DNA from: an uncultured Eubacterium sp.
GTDB taxonomy: Bacteria; Bacillota; Clostridia; Lachnospirales; Lachnospiraceae
DNA: 15,248 nucleotides
Assembly (NCBI GenBank): GCA_910577295.1
Contig: CAJTLS010000042.1
Coordinates: forward strand, 1 to 15,248
Direction: 5' to 3'
Positions 6,341 to 15,138 of this stretch are shown in pieces. Positions within the stretch are counted from its first letter, which is position 1. Each line of letters starts with the position of its first letter. The notes under the pieces were generated by a model. It saw only the letters and a list, made by a program, of their open reading frames with translations. It had not been told where the DNA came from and ran no database searches. Both the position numbers and the translations under genes were made by a program.

Positions 6341-7240
6341 ATGAATAAAGAAGAGATAGTAAAACTTTGCATAGACTGTTTCGCAAAACAACCAAAGAAC
6401 ATAACCCGTTGTGTTGTAGGACAGGGAAATTATGTATATATCGTAGAGTTTACAGACAAAAAAATTGTAGTTCGTTGCAACGAGGAAACCGGAGTGTACA
6501 AGGATACCATTTACTGGCTGGAGCGTTTGGCAGCGATTGATATCCCTGTGCCGCGAGTGCTTGGAAGAGGAACATTTGGGGGATATGAATATCTGATATT
6601 GACTTATTTTGAAGGGAAAGATATAGGACTTGTCTATACCGAATTAACTGCTGCAGAGAAGCGGGATATTGCAAGAACTGTCGTGGGAATCCAAAATAAG
6701 GTGTCCGCTTTGCAATTGGAAGATATCCCTGCAGATTGGACTTGGAAAGCATCTTTTGTGGATGACATGCTTGTTCGTGCAAAGGAGCGTATCATCACAA
6801 ACGGTTACTTTGCCCCGGAAAAAGTCGAACGTCTTATGAAAGCAGCGGATCAACTTGAGGATTATTTTGCAGGTATTAAACCGGTCGCTTATTTAGACGA
6901 TATCAGCACGAAGAATCTGTTAATTTATGAGGGCAGAGTGACCGGTGTGATTGATATTGACTGGATGGGTATTGGAGATAAACTGACCTATGTGGCAATG
7001 ACCAACATGGCGCTTCTAAACATGAAATATGACACGGACTATGTGACATATTTACTGGAAGAAATGCAGTTGAGCGAAGAAGAGAGGAAAGCATTTGCAT
7101 TTTATACATTACTGTTTTGTGTGGATTTTATGGGAGAGCGTGGGATGCGGTTTATGGATCAGCAGGTGCCTGTGAGTGCGGAGATTGTGGAGCAGATGAA
7201 TGGAATTTACGAGAAACTGTGGAAGGAGTATGTGAATTAG
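6341..7240 (+). CDS. APH-family phosphotransferase
   Basis: The 299-aa protein has the aminoglycoside/choline kinase-like fold, which phosphorylates small molecules with ATP or GTP. An N-lobe nucleotide-binding segment (GQGNYVYIVEFTDKKIVVRC, about 28-47) is followed by the hinge sequence YEYLILTYFEGKDI (about 86-99). The catalytic loop reads YLDDISTKN with D187 and N192. It aligns with the usual HGDxxxxN, but with Leu for His and Asp for Gly. The metal-binding IDID follows at 204-207 (D205). The C-terminal part is helical, as usual. The start is supported by GGAGAAAG upstream. The altered catalytic loop argues against assuming a classical antibiotic resistance enzyme; substrates of this branch may be other alcohols, sugars or macrolide-like molecules. 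It is 37 nt upstream of the next gene on the same strand. Confidence 0.8.
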   Translation: MNKEEIVKLCIDCFAKQPKNITRCVVGQGNYVYIVEFTDKKIVVRCNEETGVYKDTIYWLERLAAIDIPVPRVLGRGTFGGYEYLILTYFEGKDIGLVYTELTAAEKRDIARTVVGIQNKVSALQLEDIPADWTWKASFVDDMLVRAKERIITNGYFAPEKVERLMKAADQLEDYFAGIKPVAYLDDISTKNLLIYEGRVTGVIDIDWMGIGDKLTYVAMTNMALLNMKYDTDYVTYLLEEMQLSEEERKAFAFYTLLFCVDFMGERGMRFMDQQVPVSAEIVEQMNGIYEKLWKEYVN

Positions 7241-7277
7241 CTGTTAAGATTGTCAAATGGGTCTGCGAGGTGATTAA

Positions 7278-8054
7278 ATGAGCAAAAAAATAGTAGCAAT
7301 CGGTGGCGGTGAAAATGGAAGAAAGAAACCGGACGGAACAAGATATCCTTATGAATTAGATAGACAAGATAAAGAAATAGTTCGCTTAACGGGAAAGGAA
7401 CACCCTAATTTTTTATTACTTGCTCACGCCCAGCCGTTGGAAAGGCAGGACGAGTATTTTCGGGTCATGATTGATATATATGGAAAAATGTATGGGTGTC
7501 ATTGCAAAGATTTAAAAAGTAATCAGTTATCTGATAAAGAATATGTAAAAGACATTATAGATTGGGCAGATATTATATTTGAGGGTGGTGGAAACACTCT
7601 AGAGATGATAAAGTTATGGGTAGAGACGGGCTTTGATACAATTTTAAGGCAGGCTTGGGAAGACGGAAAAGTTATGTGCGGGGTTTCAGCAGGTGCCAAC
7701 TGTTGGTTCAAAGAGTGCTTTTCGGATTCTCTAAAATTGAAATATGGAGACAAGCAACCATTTATTGCCGTGAATGGTTTAGGATTTGTTGACGGCTTAT
7801 TTAATCCACATTGTGATAAAAATGGGAGATTAGAAAATGTTAAGCAAATATTAAAAACAAGTAGTCAAGTAGGTTTATCAGTATCCTGTTGTGCAGCGTT
7901 GGAAATAGTAGATACTCAGTACAGATTAATAACCAGTGTTGGCTCAGAAGCATATGCGTTAAAATCTTATTGGAAAAATGGTGATTATATTGAAGAAACA
8001 ATAGATACTTCTTTGGAATTTAAGCCATTGGAAGATTTATTAACAAAGAACTAG
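7278..8054 (+). CDS. Peptidase S51-like / type 1 glutamine amidotransferase-like protein
   Basis: The 258-aa protein opens with KKIVAIGGGENG, a Rossmann-like first strand. EGGGNT at 102-107 and GVSAGA with nucleophile S137 are the two hallmarks of the S51 family (peptidase E, cyanophycinase). GLFNPHCDKNGR, about 35 residues on, provides the expected His of the catalytic set. Family members are cytoplasmic serine hydrolases cleaving Asp-X dipeptides or related substrates; many chromosomal paralogues are uncharacterised. No signal peptide is seen. GAGGTGAT 4-8 nt before the ATG supports the start. It follows the phosphotransferase closely and may be cotranscribed with it. Confidence 0.85.
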   Translation: MSKKIVAIGGGENGRKKPDGTRYPYELDRQDKEIVRLTGKEHPNFLLLAHAQPLERQDEYFRVMIDIYGKMYGCHCKDLKSNQLSDKEYVKDIIDWADIIFEGGGNTLEMIKLWVETGFDTILRQAWEDGKVMCGVSAGANCWFKECFSDSLKLKYGDKQPFIAVNGLGFVDGLFNPHCDKNGRLENVKQILKTSSQVGLSVSCCAALEIVDTQYRLITSVGSEAYALKSYWKNGDYIEETIDTSLEFKPLEDLLTKN

Positions 8055-8091
8055 GCCTAAAAATCTTTGGTAGACTATTTTTCCAATACAT

Positions 8092-8120
8092 TTGTATTCC
8101 CTCCCGTTTTGTGATACAAT
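8092..8120 (+). promoter_or_regulatory. Extended -10 promoter of the cas operon
   Basis: TACAAT at 8115-8120 is preceded by TGA (8112-8114), giving a TGn-extended -10. TTGTAT at 8092-8097 is a partial -35 at an exact 17-nt spacing. It lies 40 nt before the cas3 ATG and after the S51 gene, so it is the likely start of the cas transcript. No clear operator is seen around it. Confidence 0.55.
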
Positions 8121-8160
8121 AACAGCATATGATATACAAAAGAAAAAGGGGGCAGCCCAT

Positions 8161-10590
8161 ATGACAGCACACATTTCAGATGACGGCTTAGAGCGGGAAG
8201 AATCAGTAGCCGAACATACGGAAAAGGTTGTATATTTGTGCAAGGAGAAAGGAATGCGTTGTGGCATTCCACAGATTATGTCATTATGCGGGATGCTGCA
8301 TGACATGGGAAAAAGCAAGCACAAATTTGATGAATACATACATGCGGACGAGAGCGTAAGAAGAAAAATGCGGGGCAAAATCGGACATGCCTCTACGGGA
8401 GCAAAATATATTTATGAACGGTACCATGAGGGTTCTGACAGGGTGAAAATTCTGACAGAATTAGTCGCTTATGCAGTGGCTGCGCATCATGGTTTATTTG
8501 ATTGTGTAAATATAGAACAAACGGATTTGTTTTCGGCCAAGATGGGGATAGTCGAAGATTATGAGGAGGCATGCGTCAATTCGCAAAGAGATTTTCTGGC
8601 ATCCTATAAACCGGATGAAGTGTTTACGATGGCTAGAGAGGAATTTGAACAAATGTGGGATAAGATGAAGAGAGCAGTTGTTCAATTAAAGCCGTTGCTG
8701 ACAAAAGGGGAGCAGGATAAAAGAAAGCTCTTATCCAATTGCCGGTCTTTTCTTTTCGGCGCCCTGCAGCGGCTGATGTTATCCATTTTAATTGATTCTG
8801 ATTGGGAGGCGACATCTGATTTCATGGACAATGTTGATACATTGTCTAAGGGTAATCCTGTTGACAGCAGAAAAATATTAAAGGAAGCGCAGGAAAATTT
8901 TCAGAAATACATGGAGGATATACGTTCTGCCGGCAGCGCTTCTGGTATCACAGAGAGAGAAAGGGAAATTATCGAGGGAAGAAATCAATTACAGCAGGAG
9001 TGCAGGGAGTTTGCGAAGCATCCGGCAGGAATCTACTGTCTCCCGCTTCCTACGGGAGGCGGCAAAACCCTGAGCAGTCTGGCCTATGCTCTGGAATATT
9101 GCAGGCAGCACCCTGAGACGGAGCGCATTATTTATGTGTCGCCTTACATTAGCATTACCGAGCAGAATGCTGCTGTATTTCGAGAGGCAGTCGGACAGGA
9201 TGACTGGGTGTTAGAACATCACTCATCCGTAGTAAAAGACATAACAGAAGATGACGACGAGGATTATCGAAAAAAGAGATTTGTCCAACTTGACATGAAT
9301 TGGGAAGAGCCATTCATATGTACTACATTCGTACAATTTATGAATACGCTTTTCTCCGAAAACGGCAGTTCAATACGCCGTATGCACAGGCTTGTAAATT
9401 CTGTTATTATCATTGACGAAGTTCAGTCGATTCCCATGAAATGTATACACACGTTTAATTGTATGATTAATTTCCTAAAGGAAATCTGCCATTCTAATAT
9501 CGTTTTGTGTACAGCAACGCAGCCTGCCTTGGCGAAAGTGCTGTATCCTATATGTTACAGTAAGCCTAAATATATGATAAAAAATATAGACGCTTGGTTC
9601 CATCGGTTTGAGCGGGTCAAAATACATACTCCCGCATTGGGCGAGAAATATACATTTGAGAGTCTCGGGGAGGAGATTATCCGACAAATGGAATACCATC
9701 AATCGCTTCTTGTCATTTTAAATACGAAATCTGCGGTAGGAGAATTGTATGATATTTTGAAATCGTTTTCCATACATGTAGAATATCTTACGACAAATTT
9801 ATGTGCGGAACACAGAAGCGACAAAATAGAAAATATAAAGAAAATATTAAAAAATAAACAAGAAGAGATTGTCGTTGTCAGTACCAATCTGATAGAAGCA
9901 GGAGTAGATATTTCTTTTGAATGCGTATACCGCTCCCTGACAGGACTCGACAGTTTGGCGCAGAGCGCGGGGCGCTGCAATCGAAATGGGGAAATGGAAA
10001 CGGGTATTTTGCATTTCGTTGAGCTTGAAGGTGAGAACACGGGGAATATGGATGAACTTCTGGACAATGTCAGGGTTACGAAAGAAATACTGAACGAATA
10101 TAACAACAGTGGCAGTGGGGAAAGTTTGTTGCTGCCAAAATGGATGAATCGATATTATGAAAAAATATATGTTTATTTGCAGGATAAAATGAATTTTCCT
10201 TTAAAGAAAATAGATACGAATATTATGGAACTTTTATCAGAGGGATTTCCCTGTCCGCAGAAAAGAGATATTATGAGGCAGGCATACAAAACGGCGGGAC
10301 AGGAATATCGGGTTATTGACGATTATTCCATCGGCGTGATTGTGCCTTACAAAGAGGGGCGCGATATTCTCGACGCCATTTGGAAAGTTTCCAATCCTGC
10401 GGAATTAAAACAATATATACGGAAAGCACAGCGGTATACGGTAAATGTGCGGAAAAATTTATTAGGGAAATACGAGGGACTTATTCAGTCTGTCAGTGAA
10501 GAGATTCCTGACTTATATATGGTGGCAGCTCTTGATGCTTATAGCATGGAACGGGGAATTACTACGGAATGGGAACCTCTTATTATATAA
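8161..10590 (+). CDS. cas3: Cas3 helicase-nuclease, type I-C
   Basis: The 809-aa protein has the HD nuclease domain first: H47-D48 in GMLHDMGKSK, H76 in IGHASTGAKY and H109-H110 in AAHHG. The superfamily 2 helicase follows: Walker A PTGGGKT at 297-303, the DExD/H-box variant DEVQ at 419-422, CTATQPA as motif III, and motif VI QSAGRCNR at 601-608. Cas3 is recruited by Cascade after target recognition, then unwinds and degrades the invading DNA. All catalytic motifs are intact and the length is normal for I-C. AGGGGG (8146-8151) places the start at 8161. The frame is open to a TTG at 8092, but that codon overlaps the promoter -35 and is not used. It is the first gene of the operon and is followed by cas5c 32 nt later. 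Confidence 0.95.
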   Translation: MTAHISDDGLEREESVAEHTEKVVYLCKEKGMRCGIPQIMSLCGMLHDMGKSKHKFDEYIHADESVRRKMRGKIGHASTGAKYIYERYHEGSDRVKILTELVAYAVAAHHGLFDCVNIEQTDLFSAKMGIVEDYEEACVNSQRDFLASYKPDEVFTMAREEFEQMWDKMKRAVVQLKPLLTKGEQDKRKLLSNCRSFLFGALQRLMLSILIDSDWEATSDFMDNVDTLSKGNPVDSRKILKEAQENFQKYMEDIRSAGSASGITEREREIIEGRNQLQQECREFAKHPAGIYCLPLPTGGGKTLSSLAYALEYCRQHPETERIIYVSPYISITEQNAAVFREAVGQDDWVLEHHSSVVKDITEDDDEDYRKKRFVQLDMNWEEPFICTTFVQFMNTLFSENGSSIRRMHRLVNSVIIIDEVQSIPMKCIHTFNCMINFLKEICHSNIVLCTATQPALAKVLYPICYSKPKYMIKNIDAWFHRFERVKIHTPALGEKYTFESLGEEIIRQMEYHQSLLVILNTKSAVGELYDILKSFSIHVEYLTTNLCAEHRSDKIENIKKILKNKQEEIVVVSTNLIEAGVDISFECVYRSLTGLDSLAQSAGRCNRNGEMETGILHFVELEGENTGNMDELLDNVRVTKEILNEYNNSGSGESLLLPKWMNRYYEKIYVYLQDKMNFPLKKIDTNIMELLSEGFPCPQKRDIMRQAYKTAGQEYRVIDDYSIGVIVPYKEGRDILDAIWKVSNPAELKQYIRKAQRYTVNVRKNLLGKYEGLIQSVSEEIPDLYMVAALDAYSMERGITTEWEPLII

Positions 10591-10622
10591 GAAAAGGTTA
10601 AGGATGAAAGGAGGAGTGCAGA

Positions 10623-11369
10623 GTGGAGTATCCGAATATTATTGAGTATCGTGTATTCGGGCGATATGCTTTATTTACGGACCCCCTGTCGAAGACAGGC
10701 GGTGAGAAATGCAGTTATCAGGTTCCTACCTATCAGGCGTTAAAGGGAATTACGGAATCGATTTATTGGAAACCGACGATCACATGGGTTATTGATGAAT
10801 GTCGCATTATGAAGCCGATACAGACAGAAACGAAAGGAGTTCGGCCAATTAAATATAGTGGAGGAAATGATTTATCGTTCTATACTTATTTGCAGGATGT
10901 AGAGTACCGGGTTAGGGCACATTTCGAATGGAATGAAAACCGGAAAGATTTGGCGCATGACAGGAATGAACACAAACATTATGACATTGCCAAAAGAATG
11001 CTTGAGCGGGGAGGAAGACGAGACATCTTTTTAGGAGCACGGGAATGTCAGGGATATGTAGAGCCCTGTCCGCTGGAAGAGGGAGAGGGAGTCTACGATA
11101 CGACAAGCCTTTCTTTTGGCATTATGGTTCATGGAATTACTTATCCGGACGAAGCCGTGCGGGAAGAAGAAAAGGGGAAAATGACAGTTCGTTTGTGGAA
11201 TGCACAAATGAATCATGGTATCATTCATTTTCCGTGTCCGGAGGAATGCGGTATTCGGCGTATTCTTGGCGATGCAAAGCAAAAATCATTTGTTTCTGGT
11301 GAAAATTTTACAGGAGTTGCTGAATTTGAGGGAGGTGATGCTTTTGGCATTGTTAAAGACCTTGACTGA
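10623..11369 (+). CDS. cas5c: Cas5c (Cas5d), crRNA-processing subunit of type I-C Cascade
   Basis: The 248-aa protein replaces Cas6 in type I-C systems: it cleaves the pre-crRNA and stays bound to the 5' handle. The N-terminus YRVFGRYALFTDP is the RAMP strand-loop typical of Cas5. Y48 (SIYWKP) and K118-H119 (EHKHYDI) line up with the Tyr46/Lys116/His117 catalytic set described for Bacillus halodurans Cas5d, so the nuclease should be active. GVRPIKY and FLGARECQGYVEP are further conserved blocks. It starts at GTG, 8 nt after a perfect AAGGAGG (10608-10614); there is no nearby ATG alternative. Its last 32 nt overlap the start of cas8c, pointing to coupled translation. Confidence 0.95.
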   Translation: MEYPNIIEYRVFGRYALFTDPLSKTGGEKCSYQVPTYQALKGITESIYWKPTITWVIDECRIMKPIQTETKGVRPIKYSGGNDLSFYTYLQDVEYRVRAHFEWNENRKDLAHDRNEHKHYDIAKRMLERGGRRDIFLGARECQGYVEPCPLEEGEGVYDTTSLSFGIMVHGITYPDEAVREEEKGKMTVRLWNAQMNHGIIHFPCPEECGIRRILGDAKQKSFVSGENFTGVAEFEGGDAFGIVKDLD

Positions 11370-13257
11370 TACTTACAATGTTCATGCAGAGCTGGCGGGA
11401 GTAATTAAAAATGAACAGCCTGTCTTATTACCGCTTTCCCACTCCACGTTTAATGCCCAGATTGAAGTGACAATGGATGGAGAAGGAAATTTCGTAGATG
11501 CTAAAAAGTTGGACAAGGGTTCTGATGTCGTCACCATCATTCCGGTGACCGAGGATTCTGCAGCGAAAACTAGCGGCATTACTCCGCACCCGCTGTGTGA
11601 TAAGCTTTGCTATGTGGCAGGAGACTACGCGCTCTATACGGGAGAAAAGAAAGAAAATTATTATGAAGCGTATATGGAACTGCTGCGGGACTGGGTGGAA
11701 TCTGAGGATACTCATCCTATTGTGCAATCCGTGTACAAATATCTGCAAAAGAAAATGCTGATACATGATTTAGTTGAGGCTCATGTATTGGAGTTAAATG
11801 AAAATGGCCGGCTGACGGACGAAAGTAAGATACAGGGTTCCGGACAGACCGGAGCGAATGTGAGGTTTATTGTATATGGACAGGATATACCCTATGTGTG
11901 GAAAAATAGAGAGTTGTATGAGACATTTCACAGGTATTACATAAACAAATTGGATAACCGGCAATTGTGTTATGTATCCGGAGAAATAGCGATATGTTCG
12001 GAAAAGCATCCCTCCAAGATACGCAATAGCGGTGATAAGGCAAAGCTGATTTCAGGAAACGACGACAGCGGTTTTACTTATCGGGGGAGATTTGTTACAA
12101 AGGAGCAGGCAGTTTCTGTCGGATATGTGACGTCGCAGAAGGCGCACAATGCCCTGAAGTGGCTTATCCAGAAGCAGGGATATACACGGGACGGCTCGGC
12201 CATCGTCTGCTGGATGCCAAACAGAGATATGCAAATTCCCGACATGATGAAAGATTCCATACACGCTTATGAAGGGATAGACGATTTCGATTTTGACGTG
12301 TTTGATGATGTTCAGTCAAACACGTCAAACAGAGCTGATACTGGAAAATATTTTGCGGAGCAATTCAATCATGCGGTAAGTGGATATGCAGCTAAAATCA
12401 AGGTAGATGATAACATTGCGATACTTGCACTGGACGCGGCGACGACGGGGCGGCTCTCCATTTCCTATTATGATGAAATGGGTGGAAAACAGTACATGGA
12501 TGCGTTGTTAAACTGGCAGGAACATTGTAAATGGCAACGCTACATCTCAATTGAGAGAGCCAATGGTGAAAAGAAGAGAATATGGTGCGAGTGTTGTCCG
12601 GCGCCGCGCGACATGGCGCTTGCGGCATTTGGAACGCAGAAGAAAAACTGGCTGGACGCCGACGCGAAGTTGCTGCGGAATGTGACGAACCGTCTGCTTC
12701 CATGTATAACGGGAAAGAGAACAAAAATTCCGGAAGACTTAATCAGAGCGGCGGCAAGGAGGGCATCCATGCCGCAAACGATGGATGATTTTGTATGGTA
12801 CAACGATGTGTTGTGTGTTGTATGCGCAATGATTCGCTATAACTATGAGAAAGGAGGCGGAACAATGGATGATTTTCTAAAGGATAAGGTAAATGACCGC
12901 AGTGTTCTATTTGGGAGACTTTTAGCTGTCTATGATTATATGGAACAGCGCGCCATGTTTGGCTTTGATGAGGACGGAAATAAAAAGGAGAGGCGGGCTA
13001 CAAACGCTAAGAGGTACTGGAATGCTTATAGCAGCAGACCGGCAAAAACATGTAAGACGATAAAACAGAATTTGATATCTTACGAGAAAAAGTTATCTGA
13101 TTTTGAGTTGAAAAAATTTGAGGAATGGACACAGGAGATTATGACAAATCTTGCCGGAAATGGTTTTGATAATAAACCGTTGTCCGAGATGTATCTGCCG
13201 GCATATTATATGCAGGCGGAGTATATGAAGCAGGCATTTCATAAAAAGGAACAGTAG
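11338..13257 (+). CDS. cas8c: Cas8c (Csd1), large subunit of type I-C Cascade
   Basis: The 639-aa protein is the large Cascade subunit, which recognises the PAM and, with Cas11, holds the displaced strand. The Csd1-typical block is visible from C211: CYVSGEIAICSEKHPSKIRN and LISGNDDSGFTYRGRF to about residue 250. FVTKEQAVSVGYVTSQKAHN and WLIQKQGY follow. A longer open frame goes back to 11215, but that part lies wholly within cas5c. The ATG at 11338 (MLLALLKTLTDTYNVHAELA) has GAGGGAGG at 11328-11335. A TTG two codons later (11344) is better spaced from GGAGG and is an alternative start. The 3' part contains an internal start for Cas11c. It is followed by cas7c after 28 nt. Confidence 0.93.
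   Translation: MLLALLKTLTDTYNVHAELAGVIKNEQPVLLPLSHSTFNAQIEVTMDGEGNFVDAKKLDKGSDVVTIIPVTEDSAAKTSGITPHPLCDKLCYVAGDYALYTGEKKENYYEAYMELLRDWVESEDTHPIVQSVYKYLQKKMLIHDLVEAHVLELNENGRLTDESKIQGSGQTGANVRFIVYGQDIPYVWKNRELYETFHRYYINKLDNRQLCYVSGEIAICSEKHPSKIRNSGDKAKLISGNDDSGFTYRGRFVTKEQAVSVGYVTSQKAHNALKWLIQKQGYTRDGSAIVCWMPNRDMQIPDMMKDSIHAYEGIDDFDFDVFDDVQSNTSNRADTGKYFAEQFNHAVSGYAAKIKVDDNIAILALDAATTGRLSISYYDEMGGKQYMDALLNWQEHCKWQRYISIERANGEKKRIWCECCPAPRDMALAAFGTQKKNWLDADAKLLRNVTNRLLPCITGKRTKIPEDLIRAAARRASMPQTMDDFVWYNDVLCVVCAMIRYNYEKGGGTMDDFLKDKVNDRSVLFGRLLAVYDYMEQRAMFGFDEDGNKKERRATNAKRYWNAYSSRPAKTCKTIKQNLISYEKKLSDFELKKFEEWTQEIMTNLAGNGFDNKPLSEMYLPAYYMQAEYMKQAFHKKEQ
12850..13257 (+). CDS. cas11c: Cas11c, small subunit from an internal start within cas8c
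   Basis: Inside cas8c, AAAGGAGG at 12850-12857 stands 7 nt before an in-frame ATG at 12865 (Met510 of Cas8c). Initiation there would give a 130-aa protein beginning MDDFLKDKVNDRSVLFGRLL, sharing the Cas8c stop. It is Lys/Glu rich and helical in appearance, and its size fits Cas11. In other type I-C systems it is established that the small subunit is made by internal translation of the cas8c 3' end and is needed in Cascade. No separate cas11 gene is present here. The site is stronger than that of several annotated starts in the operon. Expression itself is inferred. The feature span includes the ribosome binding site; the coding part is 12865-13257. Confidence 0.8.
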   Translation, partial: KGGGTMDDFLKDKVNDRSVLFGRLLAVYDYMEQRAMFGFDEDGNKKERRATNAKRYWNAYSSRPAKTCKTIKQNLISYEKKLSDFELKKFEEWTQEIMTNLAGNGFDNKPLSEMYLPAYYMQAEYMKQAFHKKEQ

Positions 13258-13285
13258 TTTATTTGGCGAAGAAAAGGAGATTAAC

Positions 13286-14131
13286 ATGGGTGAATTTACA
13301 AACAAAATTGATTTTGAAGTTTTAGTGATGGTACAAAATGCAAATCCGAACGGAGACCCGCTGAATGGAAATCGACCTCGTGAGACATATGATGGCTATG
13401 GGGAAATTTCCGATGTCTGTATTAAACGCAAGATAAGAAACAGGCTGCAGGATATGGGCGAGAATATATTCGTGCAAAGTGACGAGCGTGCGGACGACGA
13501 GTGTAAAAGTTTGTCAGACAGGGCAAAAAAGAACGAGGCTATGCAGAAAGCGCAGAAGGAAAAAGATAGAGATAAATATGCAGAAGAGGCGTGCAAAAGC
13601 TGGATGGATGTGCGCAGTTTTGGACAGGTTTTTGCTTTTAAGGATGGTAACGTATCGGTTGGCGTCAGAGGGCCGGTATCCATTCATTCTGCCTTTAGTG
13701 TATTGCCTGTTTCCATTGACAGTATGCAGATAACAAAAAGTGTCAACAGCGAGACAAAAGACAAAAAATCGTCCGATACAATGGGGATGAAGCATAAGGT
13801 ACATTCGGCATTATATGTCATTAAAGGAAGTATAAATCATCAGTTGGCAGAAAAGACAGGATTTAGTGATGAAGATGCGGAGAAGATAAAGGAAGCTTTG
13901 CGTACATTGTTTGTCAATGATAGTTCTTCTGCAAGACCAGATGGAAGTATGGAAGTGTGCAGGCTCTACTGGTGGAAGCATAACTGTCCTATGGGGCAGT
14001 ATTCATCAGCAAAAGTTCATAGATTGGTGAAAGTAGAAGCGAAAGTCGATGACCCGAAAGTGTTTGAGGATTATGAAATTATAGTCGATTCCCTGCCTGA
14101 CTTGGACCTTGAAGAGATAGAAGGAATTTAG
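13286..14131 (+). CDS. cas7c: Cas7c (Csd2), backbone subunit of type I-C Cascade
   Basis: The 281-aa protein polymerises along the crRNA as the Cascade backbone. The N-terminal FEVLVMVQNANPNGDPLNGN (10-29), with its NPNGD loop at 20-24, is the Csd2 signature. VGVRGPVS (about 125-132) and the C-terminal WWKHNCPMGQYSSAKVHRLV are further Cas7c blocks. A strongly charged segment (about 70-105, Lys/Asp/Glu rich) sits between them, as in other members. AAGGAGA 5 nt upstream fixes the start. Its stop is 2 nt before the cas4 start, and the cas4 ribosome binding site lies within its last codons. Confidence 0.95.
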   Translation: MGEFTNKIDFEVLVMVQNANPNGDPLNGNRPRETYDGYGEISDVCIKRKIRNRLQDMGENIFVQSDERADDECKSLSDRAKKNEAMQKAQKEKDRDKYAEEACKSWMDVRSFGQVFAFKDGNVSVGVRGPVSIHSAFSVLPVSIDSMQITKSVNSETKDKKSSDTMGMKHKVHSALYVIKGSINHQLAEKTGFSDEDAEKIKEALRTLFVNDSSSARPDGSMEVCRLYWWKHNCPMGQYSSAKVHRLVKVEAKVDDPKVFEDYEIIVDSLPDLDLEEIEGI

Positions 14132-14133
14132 TT

Positions 14134-14799
14134 ATGTATAATGAAGAGGACTATTTGATGCTTTCGGGGATTCAGCATTTTTCGTTTTGCAAGAGACAAT
14201 GGGCTTTGATACATATCGAGCAGCAATGGGCTGAAAACTACAAAACAACTGCCGGAGAACTAATGCACAAAAAGGCGCATGACGAGGGCTTTTTGGAAAA
14301 GAGAGGGGACTTGTTAATTGTCAGAGGGCTGCGGATTGCTTCACATGAGTTAGGATTAAGCGGGCAGTGTGATGTAGTTGAGTTTCATCAGAGCGAGGAC
14401 GGCATTGACTTATTTGGCTATGATGGGAAATGGAACCCCTTGCCGATTGAGTACAAACATGGGGTGCCCAAGGAGAATCAAGCAGATGAATTGCAGCTTT
14501 GTGCACAGGCAATTTGTCTGGAAGAAATGTTTCAGACAAGTATATCTGTGGGGTTTTTGTATTATGGTGAAAACAGAAGAAGAAGCAGGGTGGAGTTTAC
14601 GTCGGATTTGCGCGGGAAGACGCGACAAACTGCCGAGAAAATGCATGAAATGTTTAAACGGGGTCATACACCTAATGTGACGACTTCAAAACAATGCAAA
14701 TCCTGTTCGCTGGTGAATCTGTGTCTGCCTAAATTACAGAAGAGCATGGATGTTGGAAAGTATATCAAGCAAAATATTTTTGGTAGTGATGGAAATTAA
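14134..14799 (+). CDS. cas4: Cas4 exonuclease of the adaptation module
   Basis: The 221-aa protein is a RecB-like PD-(D/E)XK nuclease with an iron-sulphur cluster. It trims prespacers and selects those with a proper PAM, working with Cas1 and Cas2. The nuclease residues are H45 (LMHKKAH), D80 (GQCDVVEF), and E106 and K108 (PIEYKHG). The cluster cysteines are C19 (FCKRQW) and C188, C191 and C197 (CKSC...LC), all four present. AAGGAA at 14121-14126, within the end of cas7c, serves the start. The gene is complete, although its partner cas1 is interrupted just downstream. Confidence 0.94.
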   Translation: MYNEEDYLMLSGIQHFSFCKRQWALIHIEQQWAENYKTTAGELMHKKAHDEGFLEKRGDLLIVRGLRIASHELGLSGQCDVVEFHQSEDGIDLFGYDGKWNPLPIEYKHGVPKENQADELQLCAQAICLEEMFQTSISVGFLYYGENRRRSRVEFTSDLRGKTRQTAEKMHEMFKRGHTPNVTTSKQCKSCSLVNLCLPKLQKSMDVGKYIKQNIFGSDGN

Positions 14800-14820
14800 A
14801 TTGGCATACAGGAGGCTGAA

Positions 14821-15138
14821 ATGCGAAAGTTGTTAAATACATTATATGTGATGACAGAAAGCTGTTATTTAACATTAGATGGAGAAAATATTGTAATAAT
14901 TGACGGTGAAAAAACTCTTGGCCGATTTCCTCTTCATACATTGGAAAATGTCGTATGCTTTACATATAAGGGAGCTACTCCGGCACTTATGGGGGCGTGT
15001 GCAGAAAGGGAAATTGGGATGAATTTCTTTTCTCCCAGAGGGAAATTTCTTGCCCGAGCAGTTGGCAGAGAATACGGAAACGTTCTTCTGAGAAAGGAGC
15101 AGTATCGCATTTCTGATAATCAGGATAGAAGCATATAG
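14821..15138 (+). pseudogene. cas1: cas1, truncated to its N-terminal domain
   Basis: The start (GGAGG at 14811-14815, then ATG) and the first 105 residues are typical Cas1 of subtype I-C: MRKLLNTLYVMTESCYLTLD, GRFPLHTLENVVCF, TPALMGACAEREIG, FFSPRGKFLARAVGREYGNV and LLRKEQYRISD. Cas1 integrase is normally about 330-345 residues. The frame ends at TAG (15136-15138) directly after QDRSI, where the family continues with the helical catalytic domain carrying the Glu/His/Asp metal ligands; none is present. None of the three frames after 15138 resumes Cas1 homology, so this is not a simple frameshift. The break coincides with a run of hairpins, as expected for an inserted element. Without the C-terminal domain, spacer integration by this copy should be impossible. 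Confidence 0.9.

Noticed and set aside
8092..8160. In-frame upstream extension of cas3 from a TTG
   Set aside because: The TTG coincides with the promoter -35, the -10 box lies inside the extension, there is no ribosome binding site for it, and AGGGGG serves the ATG at 8161.
11215..11337. Longer cas8c starting at ATG 11215
   Set aside because: The extension lies entirely inside cas5c in another frame and lacks Cas8c character; the ATG at 11338 has GAGGGAGG before it.
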